A DNA stretch of 36,754 nucleotides from Bordetella parapertussis (GTDB taxonomy: Bacteria; Pseudomonadota; Gammaproteobacteria; Burkholderiales; Burkholderiaceae_B): positions 1 through 36,754 of the forward strand of contig CAMCZQ010000011.1 in assembly GCA_945887835.1 (NCBI GenBank). The letters run 5' to 3'. The notes under the pieces were generated by a model, which saw nothing but the letters and a program-made list of their open reading frames with translations, was not told where the DNA came from and did not search any database. A program made the position numbers and the translations under genes. The stretch's first letter is position 1; the number at the start of each line of letters is the position of its first letter. This document shows, piece after piece, positions 7,957 to 15,725 of this stretch.

Positions 7957-8706
7957 ATGATCGAATTTCAACACGTTTTTAAATCCTACGGCCAAGGCCG
8001 TAACATTTTGGCTGACCTGAGCTTCGGGGTGTCGGCCGGCGAGTTCGTTTATGTGGCGGGCCCCTCGGGCGCTGGCAAATCGACTCTGCTCAAGCTCATT
8101 GGCGGTCTTGAACCGCCTAGTCGTGGTTCGATCCAAGTCAACGGACACCGACTCGATCGGCTTTCGGCTCGGGCACGCCCGTATCTGAGGCGAGCAGTAG
8201 GCGTTATTTTACAAGACACCCATCTGCTCTACGACCGCAGTGCCATCGACAATGTCCTGCTTCCCCTTGCGGTCACAGGGCTTGCCCCCAGTCTGGCTCG
8301 AGCGCGCGCACGTGCCGCCCTCGAAAAAGTTGGGCTGTCTTCGAAAGAGAATATTCATCCAATCGAACTTTCGGGTGGCGAACAGCAGCGACTCGCGATT
8401 GCTCGGGCAATCGTTAACCGCCCAGCGATTTTGATTGCTGACGAGCCGACTGCCAGTCTCGATCTCGACAGTGCGCGGCGCATTATGGAAGTCTTCAAAG
8501 ACTTTAACCGCGTCGGGGTAACCACCGTCATTGCCTCGCATGACGACACCTTGATGGCTAGCTACGCCACGCGCGCCTTTAAAGTCGAGCCAGGCAAGTT
8601 CGCCGACTCAGCTTCACAGCGAGCACCCACTTACACGCAGAGTGCTGTCATGGTTACAACTCAGTCTCCTACCCTGCGAGCGACACCGGACGATGCACTA
8701 AGGTGA
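7957..8706 (+). CDS. ftsE: Cell-division ABC-type ATPase FtsE
   Basis: About 249 residues. FtsE works with FtsX at the divisome and controls periplasmic peptidoglycan hydrolase activation. The Walker A GPSGAGKST is at 35-43, the LSGGEQQRLAIARAI signature begins at 138, and Walker B is ILIADEPTASLD, followed by the ASHD H-loop. I chose ATG at 7957, which starts MIEFQHVFKSYG as in other FtsE proteins; the upstream ATG at 7945 would add four residues. It is 25-30 residues longer at the C-terminus than E. coli FtsE (222), with a Ser/Thr/Ala-rich low-complexity tail. Its stop overlaps the ftsX start by 4 bp. Confidence 0.92.
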   Translation: MIEFQHVFKSYGQGRNILADLSFGVSAGEFVYVAGPSGAGKSTLLKLIGGLEPPSRGSIQVNGHRLDRLSARARPYLRRAVGVILQDTHLLYDRSAIDNVLLPLAVTGLAPSLARARARAALEKVGLSSKENIHPIELSGGEQQRLAIARAIVNRPAILIADEPTASLDLDSARRIMEVFKDFNRVGVTTVIASHDDTLMASYATRAFKVEPGKFADSASQRAPTYTQSAVMVTTQSPTLRATPDDALR

Positions 8707-9611
8707 AAAGCCTCTTACGCCAACACCGCTATGCCCTGGCCGTTACCCTCAGACGCCTGGCGGCAGCGCCTCTTTCCTCTTTAACAAACCTGTTGGTGAT
8801 CTCGCTCGCCCTGTCGTTGCCCTTGCTAGGGGCCTCGCTACTTGTGTCGATGCAACCGGTCGCCCGTCAGGTGTCTGTGACCCCAGAACTCACGATTTTT
8901 TTAAAAATCGATGCCCCCGCTGCCGCTGCCGAACAAATCGCCAAGCGGGTACGCCAAGAGCACGCGGCGCTGGTAGCGGGTGTGCGCGTCATCAGCAAAG
9001 ACCGAGCGCTAAACGACCTGCGGGGCAACCCCGCCTGGGAGCAAGCGCTCAAGGTTCTGCCCGGTAACCCGCTGCCCGATGCCGTCGTAGTGAGCTTGAC
9101 TGCAAACGATCAGCTTGCCCAACTCGCCGATCAACTCGCGCAAGGCTGGCGTAAATGGCCCGGCGTTGAGCTCGTGCAACTCGACACGGCATGGGTGCAA
9201 CGCCTTGAAGCCTTATTGCGCGCTGGCCGCATCGGCTTGCTACTGCTGGCGCTAAGCGTCGCGCTCGTGGTGCTTGCGACCGTTTTTAATACTGTTCGCA
9301 TGCAAGCAATGTCTCAGCGCGAAGAGATCGGTGTGGCGCGCTTGGTGGGGGCTACTGAATCCTTTGTACGCAGGCCGTTTTTATATCTAGGCTCGCTCAC
9401 GTGTAGTCTCGCCGCGCTGCTTGGCATCGGCATTGCCCGCTTAGCGTTGATCCCGCTAAACGACGCGCTCGCGAGCCTCGCTCGCAGTTATGACACAGAA
9501 TTTGCGCTGTCCTTGCCACCAGCAGAGTTGTTAGCCGCCGCGGTGGTATCTGTCGCCATTTTGGGTGCGCTCTCGGCCCGCTGGTCCGTGCAACGCAATA
9601 CCCAGTTTTAG
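8703..9611 (+). CDS. ftsX: Cell-division permease-like protein FtsX
   Basis: A 302-residue membrane protein starting at GTG, overlapping the ftsE stop as GTGA. The topology is typical: basic cytoplasmic N-terminus, first membrane helix at about 28-52, a periplasmic domain to about residue 170, and three further helices at about 178-198, 228-250 and 275-295. The MQAMSQREEIGVARLVGAT loop is the conserved cytoplasmic FtsX stretch that contacts FtsE. It signals ATP hydrolysis in FtsE to wall-hydrolase activators in the periplasm. Its end lies only 5 bp from the stop of the convergent SDR gene. Confidence 0.92.
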   Translation: MKSLLRQHRYALAVTLRRLAAAPLSSLTNLLVISLALSLPLLGASLLVSMQPVARQVSVTPELTIFLKIDAPAAAAEQIAKRVRQEHAALVAGVRVISKDRALNDLRGNPAWEQALKVLPGNPLPDAVVVSLTANDQLAQLADQLAQGWRKWPGVELVQLDTAWVQRLEALLRAGRIGLLLLALSVALVVLATVFNTVRMQAMSQREEIGVARLVGATESFVRRPFLYLGSLTCSLAALLGIGIARLALIPLNDALASLARSYDTEFALSLPPAELLAAAVVSVAILGALSARWSVQRNTQF

Positions 9612-9616
9612 GCCGC

Positions 9617-10396
9617 CTAGGCCATGCTACTGCCACCATTCACACTGATGGTTTGTCCCGTTACATAACTCGAGAGATCTTCGCTCGCTAAAAACAGCAG
9701 CACGCCAGCGCACTCTTCGGGCCGACCCAGACGCCCCATCGGAATCGATTTTTTTAGTTTTGCCTGCAGGTCGTCTTGACTTGTGACAGAACGGCTGGCA
9801 TGCGCCGCATGGATAGGCGTGTCAATCACCCCCGGCGCAAGCGCATTGACTCGAATCCCTTCGCGCACAACCTCGCGGGCCAGCCCTTTGGTGTAAGTGG
9901 CAATGTAGGACTTTGACGCAGCATACAAACCAGCGCCACGGGTTCCACCCGTCTGTGCCGCCTGCGACGTGATGTTGATAATGCTGCCCCCGCCTTGTGC
10001 CCGCATATGTGGAATCACCTCTCGACAAAGCACCATCATTGAACGCGCATTGAAATGAAAGATTTCATCAATCGCCGCATCGCTCGCCTCAGCCAAAGCG
10101 ATGCGGCGCATCATGCCGCCCACATTGTTGATCAGCACGTCTATACGACCAAAGCGTGCGTGCACAGCCTGCACCAATTGAGCTAACTGCGCCGAATCCA
10201 TCACGTCGCAGCAAAAGGCCTCGGCGCTTGAGCCCGCCGCTTGTATCTGTGCCACCACGGACAAGGCGGCGGCTTGCTGCGATCGGTAATGCACCGCTAC
10301 GCGCGCGCCATAGCGACCAAACGCTATAGCGGCAGCCGCCCCAATGCCCGAACTCGCGCCGGTAACCAGCACGACTTTATTTTTCAAGTCATTCAT
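9617..10396 (-). CDS. Short-chain dehydrogenase/reductase (FabG-like SDR)
   Basis: A 259-residue classical SDR. The cofactor motif TGASSGIG is at 12-19, the NNVG structural motif at 90-93, and the catalytic triad is Ser144, Tyr158 and Lys162. The C-terminal SYVTGQTISVNGGSSMA is standard for FabG-type oxidoreductases. Residues RS at 38-39 after the second beta-strand suggest NADP(H), tentatively. It is the last gene of the CoA-transferase/ABC importer cluster, 21 bp after the double-ATPase gene, so it probably oxidises or reduces an intermediate of the imported compound. It is unlikely to be the primary fatty-acid FabG because no fab genes are near. Confidence 0.88.
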   Translation of the reverse strand: MNDLKNKVVLVTGASSGIGAAAAIAFGRYGARVAVHYRSQQAAALSVVAQIQAAGSSAEAFCCDVMDSAQLAQLVQAVHARFGRIDVLINNVGGMMRRIALAEASDAAIDEIFHFNARSMMVLCREVIPHMRAQGGGSIINITSQAAQTGGTRGAGLYAASKSYIATYTKGLAREVVREGIRVNALAPGVIDTPIHAAHASRSVTSQDDLQAKLKKSIPMGRLGRPEECAGVLLFLASEDLSSYVTGQTISVNGGSSMA

Positions 10397-10417
10397 CGTT
10401 GTCTTTGTGAGGCGTCG

Positions 10418-12187
10418 TCATTTGGGGCTGAGGCTTTCGGTCTGGTAGATATCGCCTTTCTTTTTGAGGCTGGCGCGGCCGGCTTCAAACAGCCAATCGC
10501 GTCCTGGTGCCGCCGCGAACAGGGTCTGCGTGTAAGCGTGCGCTGGCGCTAAAAAAATATCAGCCGTTCGGCCGGTTTCAACGATCTCACCTTTTGACAT
10601 GACCGCGACCCGGTCGCAAACCTGCGCCGCCACGCGCAAGTCGTGGGTAATGAATAGCATGGCCAAATTCAACTGATCACGCACCTCGTCCAACAAACCG
10701 AGCACTTGGGCTTGCACTGAGACATCGAGGGCAGACACCGCTTCATCGGCAATCAAAATCTCGGGCTTCATCGCCAGCGAGCGCGCAATACAAATCCGTT
10801 GGCGCTGACCCCCCGAAAACTCATGCGGAAACCGTTGCAGCATCGTCGGTTCAAGTCGCACGAGCTCCATTAACTCGCTGGCGTGTCCCCAAGCCTCTTG
10901 GCGTGTAGCGCCATAATTCATTGGCCCCTCAATAATTGAGTCGCCAACGGTGCGGCGTGGGTTTAATGAACGATAAGGATCCTGAAAGACGATCTGCACA
11001 CATTTTCGTAAAGGTCGCATTTGCCGATTCGACAACGGCGCAATGTCTTGCCCGTGCTGAAAAATCGAACCACTTGTGGTCGTAATCAATTTGGCCACGC
11101 AACGCGCGACGGTAGATTTTCCTGAGCCCGATTCACCCACGATACCTAGTGTCTCGCCACGGCGCAGTTCAAGCGCGACTTGGCTGACCGCCGGCGTCCG
11201 ACTGTTGGGATAGGTTTTGACCAATCTCTCAGTGCGCAAGATCACCTCGCCCCGTACCGATGCCTCGCGCACGCGCGGCGTCATACTGGGCACGGCAGCA
11301 ATCAACATTTGAGTGTATGGATGCTCGGGATGCTCTAGCACTTGCTGTTTCTGGCCAAATTCAACGAGTTCGCCTTGGCGCAGTACCGCCACTCGGTCAG
11401 CAACCTCGGCCACCACACCAAAGTCGTGCGTGATAAACAGCACACCGGTGCCGTGCTCACGCTGTAAAGTTCGAATCAATGCCAGAATCTGAGCCTGTGT
11501 GGTGACATCAAGTGCCGTGGTGGGCTCATCAGCAATCAATAACAGCGGCTTTAAGACCAGAGCCATCGCGATCATGATGCGCTGACGCTGGCCGCCCGAC
11601 AATTGATGCGGATACGAGCGTAGCATTCTGAGCGGGTCCGGAAGCCCGACCTGTTGAATCATATCGAGCACACGTGCCTGGCGCTCAGAGGCCGTCAGCG
11701 CTGTGTGTGTACGCAAGACTTCATCGATTTGCTCACCACACGAAAAAACCGGATTCAACGCCGTCATAGGCTCTTGAAAGATCATCGACATGGTGGTGCA
11801 GCGCAATTGCCGCAGCCGCGCTGGTGCCATCGTTAAGACGTCTTCACCTTGCAACAAAATCTTGCCTGCCGTTGGCACCAAGGCCTTAGCCTGCAAGCCC
11901 ATCACTGTGTGAGCGATGGCAGATTTTCCTGAACCAGACTCGCCGACCAAACAAACGATTTCACCCGGGTTGACCGTCAAGCTGACCTGTGCAACAGCAT
12001 GGGCACGGTCTGCACCGCGCGGCAATGAAATGTCTAACGCATGTATTTCAAGCACGGGCCGTGCTAGTGCAGCGTGTTTTTGTGTACCAGACGTCTGCAC
12101 CGCATCTGTTTGCGTCAGTTGTGCATGCAATGACTTAGGTGCACCACTTGTCTGACTAAAGTGATCGCTTACGTTTGAACCGGTCAT
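10418..12187 (-). CDS. Fused double ATPase of a dipeptide/opine-type ABC importer (DppD-DppF)
   Basis: A 589-residue protein with two complete nucleotide-binding domains. Domain 1 (about 45-300) has Walker A GESGSGKSA, the signature LSGGQRQRIMIAMAL and DEPTTALD. Domain 2 (about 315-570) has GESGSGKST, FSGGQRQRICIARSL and DEAVSALD. The C-terminal parts have HPYTQ-like oligopeptide-transport extensions. Architecture resembles GsiA (glutathione importer). The first Walker A ends GKSA rather than GKST, which keeps the essential lysine. ATG overlaps the upstream permease stop as ATGA, supporting this start despite about 45 residues of low-complexity sequence before domain 1. It supplies ATP for the importer formed with the two adjacent permeases. 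Confidence 0.93.
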   Translation of the reverse strand: MTGSNVSDHFSQTSGAPKSLHAQLTQTDAVQTSGTQKHAALARPVLEIHALDISLPRGADRAHAVAQVSLTVNPGEIVCLVGESGSGKSAIAHTVMGLQAKALVPTAGKILLQGEDVLTMAPARLRQLRCTTMSMIFQEPMTALNPVFSCGEQIDEVLRTHTALTASERQARVLDMIQQVGLPDPLRMLRSYPHQLSGGQRQRIMIAMALVLKPLLLIADEPTTALDVTTQAQILALIRTLQREHGTGVLFITHDFGVVAEVADRVAVLRQGELVEFGQKQQVLEHPEHPYTQMLIAAVPSMTPRVREASVRGEVILRTERLVKTYPNSRTPAVSQVALELRRGETLGIVGESGSGKSTVARCVAKLITTTSGSIFQHGQDIAPLSNRQMRPLRKCVQIVFQDPYRSLNPRRTVGDSIIEGPMNYGATRQEAWGHASELMELVRLEPTMLQRFPHEFSGGQRQRICIARSLAMKPEILIADEAVSALDVSVQAQVLGLLDEVRDQLNLAMLFITHDLRVAAQVCDRVAVMSKGEIVETGRTADIFLAPAHAYTQTLFAAAPGRDWLFEAGRASLKKKGDIYQTESLSPK

Positions 12188-13086
12188 AGCCGTTTTCTCA
12201 TACGTGGGTCAAGCAAGTCACGCAAGCCATCGCCAAACAGGTTGACCGCTAGCACCGTCACTGCCAAAAACAAACCAGGGAAAAAAATATTGTGTGGCAA
12301 CATGACAAACATGGCCCGCCCTTCTGCCATGATGTTTCCCCACGTCGGCGTTTCAGGCGAAATGCCAACGCCCAGAAAACTCAACACTGCCTCGACCAAA
12401 ATCGCGTGCGCAGCGATATAAGTGGTTTGTACGATTAACGGAGCAATCGTATTGGGCAGGATATGCCGAACCAACAACACTGGCGTTGGCGTCCCGACCG
12501 AAATCGCGGCTTCAACGTAAGGCTCTTCACGCACCGACAACACCACTGAACGCACCAGCCTCACCACCCTAGGGATTTCAGTGATCGCAATCGCCAGGAT
12601 GACCGTTGACAAGCCAGCGTTGAGCAGCGCCACCATCGACAGCGCAAGTAATATCGCGGGTATCGCCATTAACCCATCCATCACCCGCATCACGATGGCG
12701 TCGAGCCAGCGAAAATAGCCCGCCAACAAGCCAAGCACCAAGCCAACGAGCGCGCTCATCACCGCGACTGTTGCACCAATTAGTAGAGAGACTCGCGCAC
12801 CAAACACCACACGGCTATAGATATCGCGTCCAAGCGAATCGGTGCCCATTAGGTGTACAAATTGAATTTTATTACCGTCATCGTCACGCAGGGTCGACTC
12901 ATAGCCCGGCAATTTGTTGCGCACGCTGGGGTTAATCTCATCGGGGCTCATAGTGTGCAAAAACGGCGCCGCTAACCCAATGAATAACACGCATAACAAA
13001 ATCGCAGCACCAACCATCACGCTTGGACTTCGCACGAGCGCGCGCCAGACCGACACGCGATCCGACGACGCATTGACGGCGCTCAA
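12184..13086 (-). CDS. Dipeptide/opine-type ABC importer permease (DppC family)
   Basis: A 300-residue inner-membrane permease. After an N-terminal cytoplasmic region there is a helix at about 20-42, then the LMGTDSLGRDIYSRVVFGAR stretch typical of DppC/OppC, and the permease loop YVEAAISVGTPTPVLLVRHI before a PNTIAPLIVQTT segment. The start codon is TTG at 13086, overlapping the TGA of the upstream permease, so the two are translationally coupled. It forms a heterodimeric channel with the DppB-like protein. Substrate cannot be told from permease sequence. Confidence 0.93.
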   Translation of the reverse strand: MSAVNASSDRVSVWRALVRSPSVMVGAAILLCVLFIGLAAPFLHTMSPDEINPSVRNKLPGYESTLRDDDGNKIQFVHLMGTDSLGRDIYSRVVFGARVSLLIGATVAVMSALVGLVLGLLAGYFRWLDAIVMRVMDGLMAIPAILLALSMVALLNAGLSTVILAIAITEIPRVVRLVRSVVLSVREEPYVEAAISVGTPTPVLLVRHILPNTIAPLIVQTTYIAAHAILVEAVLSFLGVGISPETPTWGNIMAEGRAMFVMLPHNIFFPGLFLAVTVLAVNLFGDGLRDLLDPRMRKRL

Positions 13087-14024
13087 TACCGTATCCTCGG
13101 ATCAAACAAGGTGTAAGACAGGTCAATCAATAAGTTAACCATCACTGACGTTAACGAAAATAACAAGACAAGGGCTTGCACCGTCGGAAAGTCACGCGCC
13201 AGCACTGCGTCAACCGTAAGTCGACCCAAGCCTGGAATACTAAACACGCTTTCCGTGACCACCACACCCCCAATCAACAAAGCGATGCCGATCCCAATGA
13301 CCGTCACAATCGGCACGGCAGCATTACGCAAAGCATGGCGCATCAGCACGATTTTGTTCGTCAATCCTTTTGCGTGTGCGGTACGAATGTAATCTTCACC
13401 CAATACCTCTTGCACGCTTGTGCGGGTGATGCGCGCGATCAGCGCACAATATACGGCCGACAACGCAAAGCAAGGTAACAATAACTTTTGCAACCAACCC
13501 CAAAAGCCCTCGGACAAGCGCTGATACCCTTGCACAGGCAACCAACTGAGCTCGATCGAAAACACATACATCAAGAGATAACCGACCACAAAAACGGGTA
13601 TCGAGAACCCCAGCACCGCCAAACCCATCACGAGCCGATCGATCCAGGTTCCGGTGTAATAGGCTGCCAACACGCCAAGCGGCACAGCAATCATTACAGA
13701 CAAAATGATGGTGCATAGCGCAAGCGACAGCGTGGGCTCTATTCGGTCGAGGATAAGTTCTGAGACTTGCTTTTTAAAGAAAAACGATTCGCCCAAGTTG
13801 CCTGTCGACACCTTTGTCAGCCAAACGCCAAATTGCACGAGCACAGGCTGATCCAAACCAAGCTTGACGCGTATGTCTTGAATTTCCTCAGTGGTGGCGT
13901 TATCGCCCGCAATGATGGCGGCCGGATCGGCTGCGCTTAAACGCAACATCAAAAACACCAGCACAACCACGATCGCCATGACTGGCACGGTAGCAAAGAC
14001 ACGTTTTGAAATGTAACGAAACAC
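13083..14024 (-). CDS. Dipeptide/opine-type ABC importer permease (DppB family)
   Basis: A 313-residue permease beginning at GTG. The N-terminal MFRYISKRVFATVPVMAIVV helix, the ATTEEIQDIRVKLGLDQPV stretch at about 43-61 and the LGEDYIRTAHAKGLTNKIVL permease loop (about 209-228) are classic DppB/OppB features. The C-terminus ends with SYTLFDPRIRY as in this family. It lies 14 bp downstream of the binding-protein gene and overlaps the next permease by 4 bp, which indicates one operon. It imports whatever ligand the adjacent binding protein captures. Confidence 0.93.
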   Translation of the reverse strand: MFRYISKRVFATVPVMAIVVVLVFLMLRLSAADPAAIIAGDNATTEEIQDIRVKLGLDQPVLVQFGVWLTKVSTGNLGESFFFKKQVSELILDRIEPTLSLALCTIILSVMIAVPLGVLAAYYTGTWIDRLVMGLAVLGFSIPVFVVGYLLMYVFSIELSWLPVQGYQRLSEGFWGWLQKLLLPCFALSAVYCALIARITRTSVQEVLGEDYIRTAHAKGLTNKIVLMRHALRNAAVPIVTVIGIGIALLIGGVVVTESVFSIPGLGRLTVDAVLARDFPTVQALVLLFSLTSVMVNLLIDLSYTLFDPRIRY

Positions 14025-14038
14025 GGCTCAGCAGTCCG

Positions 14039-15640
14039 TCACTTGCCGGTTTTCGTGATGTTCCAGAACACTGGCGCAGGGGCTTTGATCAAACCACTTA
14101 AGCTTTTGCGAGCCACCATGGGTTGATACCACTGACCTAAAGGGATATAGACCGGATACTCAATCGCCCGTAGCTGTACCGCTTCAGCAAGCGCGAGTTG
14201 TTTAGCCAGATCGGTTTCGCGCGAAAATTCATTGCGCAACTTTTCAATCTGGGCATCACACGGCCAGCCAAACGTCGTCTTTTCACACGCAGCATTCAGG
14301 TAACTAGACTCAAGCGGATTGAGCACATTGTTGGTTGACGTGATGGTGAGGTTCCATCCGCCTTTAGCAATTGGATCTTTTTTGGCGCGCCGAACAACGA
14401 CTGACTGCCAGTCCATCGACTGCATATCAACTTTAAAGCCTGCTTTTTCAAGCAAAGACTTAGCAACCGGAGCCAGATTAGCGTAAACGTGACGATCGGT
14501 TGAATGTAACAACACAATGGGCGTGCCGTCATAACCTGATTCTTTTACCAGTTCACGTGCTTTTTTGAAGTTCGATTCAAGCAAATTCTCCATGCCCTTG
14601 GTGGTACCGAATGGAGTCCCGCAGTAGAACATTGATTTACAGACTTTGTAGTAATCAGCATCACCAATGACGGCCTTCAAGAAATCTTCTTGATTAAAGG
14701 CATACCAAATTGCCTGGCGTGCCTTGGTATTATCAAAGGGTTTGTTCAGCGAATTAAACCTAAACACATACTGATTGCCCAAAGAACTCCAATCACTGAA
14801 CTGAATATTGGCGTTCTTTTTTAGCAGCGGCAGCAGGTCGTGCGAGGGCTGTTCGATGATGTCGATCTCGCCGGCCAAGAGCGCGCTCACAGCAGTTTGC
14901 TGATCTGCGATCGCAAGCCACTCAACACGATCGACCTTCACATCTTTGCCGCCCGCCATGGCAGACGGCGGTTCGGCACGTGGCTTGTACTGCGCAAATT
15001 TTTCGTAAACCACTTTACTGCCTGGCTTCCATTCGCTGGTTTTAAACACAAACGGGCCCGAACCAATATATTCAGAAATTTGCTCTTGCGGGCTCGTCTC
15101 TGCCACCCGCTTAGGCATCATGAAAGCCGTACCAGACGCACGGCTTAAACCAAGCATGACTGCGGCCGTAGGTTCTTTTAAATTGATTTTGAAAGTCTTT
15201 TGATCAACCGCCACAAAATCTTTGACATGGGCCATCATCGCTTGTCCCACCACATCGCGCGCTGCCCAGCGTTTGATCGAAGCGATGCAATCCTCTGAGG
15301 TGACTGGCTGTCCGTCATGCCATAACAGCCCATCACGAAGGGTCATGGTGTAGACCGTTTTGTCTTCGCTAAGTTGGTACGTATCAATCATTTGCGGCTG
15401 CACTGCCCCTTGTGCGTCGGTCGAAAACAGGGTGTCGTAAATCATATAACCATGATTACGCGAGATATACGCGGTCGTCCAAACGGGATCGACAATTTTC
15501 AGATCAGAGTGCATTACAGCGCGCACAACCGTTTGTGGCTTAGCTTGAGCCAACGCGGCGCTCTGATGCGCCAAGCTGCCGACGCTAGCGATCACGATCG
15601 ATACAGCCAAGCAAGTACGGCGCAATATCTTGATGCTCAT
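14039..15640 (-). CDS. Dipeptide/opine-type ABC transporter substrate-binding protein (SBP family 5)
   Basis: About 533 residues, periplasmic. A signal peptide covers about residues 1-32 (hydrophobic LAVSIVIASVGSLAHQSAA, cleavage after ALAQA). The mature protein shows the SBP_bac_5 pattern: DPVWTTAYISRNHGYMIYDT near the start, LRDGLLWHDGQPVTSEDCIA and the YIGSGPF stretch. I chose ATG at 15640 because GGAG lies 9 bases upstream; an upstream TTG at 15655 overlaps that site. Two close cysteine pairs may form disulphides. It follows the CoA-transferase gene by about 70 bp containing a tandem repeat. Family members bind peptides, opines, nickel complexes, glutathione or other small organics; the ligand is unknown. 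Confidence 0.92.
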   Translation of the reverse strand: MSIKILRRTCLAVSIVIASVGSLAHQSAALAQAKPQTVVRAVMHSDLKIVDPVWTTAYISRNHGYMIYDTLFSTDAQGAVQPQMIDTYQLSEDKTVYTMTLRDGLLWHDGQPVTSEDCIASIKRWAARDVVGQAMMAHVKDFVAVDQKTFKINLKEPTAAVMLGLSRASGTAFMMPKRVAETSPQEQISEYIGSGPFVFKTSEWKPGSKVVYEKFAQYKPRAEPPSAMAGGKDVKVDRVEWLAIADQQTAVSALLAGEIDIIEQPSHDLLPLLKKNANIQFSDWSSLGNQYVFRFNSLNKPFDNTKARQAIWYAFNQEDFLKAVIGDADYYKVCKSMFYCGTPFGTTKGMENLLESNFKKARELVKESGYDGTPIVLLHSTDRHVYANLAPVAKSLLEKAGFKVDMQSMDWQSVVVRRAKKDPIAKGGWNLTITSTNNVLNPLESSYLNAACEKTTFGWPCDAQIEKLRNEFSRETDLAKQLALAEAVQLRAIEYPVYIPLGQWYQPMVARKSLSGLIKAPAPVFWNITKTGK

Positions 15641-15664
15641 GATGCAAGTCTCCAAAAGTTATTA

Positions 15665-15725
15665 TTTTTTACAGCACATCCAACTCTTTTTACAGCACAC
15701 CCTACTTTTTTACAGCACACCCTGC
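15665..15725 (-). repeat. Three-copy ~20-bp tandem repeat spanning the CoA-transferase stop codon
   Basis: TTTTTACAGCACA recurs at three positions (ACAGCAC begins at 15671, 15692 and 15712), a period of 21 and 20 bases with slight divergence. On the coding (minus) strand each unit reads GTGCTGTAAAAA. The unit at 15712-15725 includes the last codons and TAA of the CoA-transferase gene; the other two lie in the spacer before the binding-protein gene. This looks like local tandem duplication by slippage. Any regulatory role is unproven. Confidence 0.7.
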
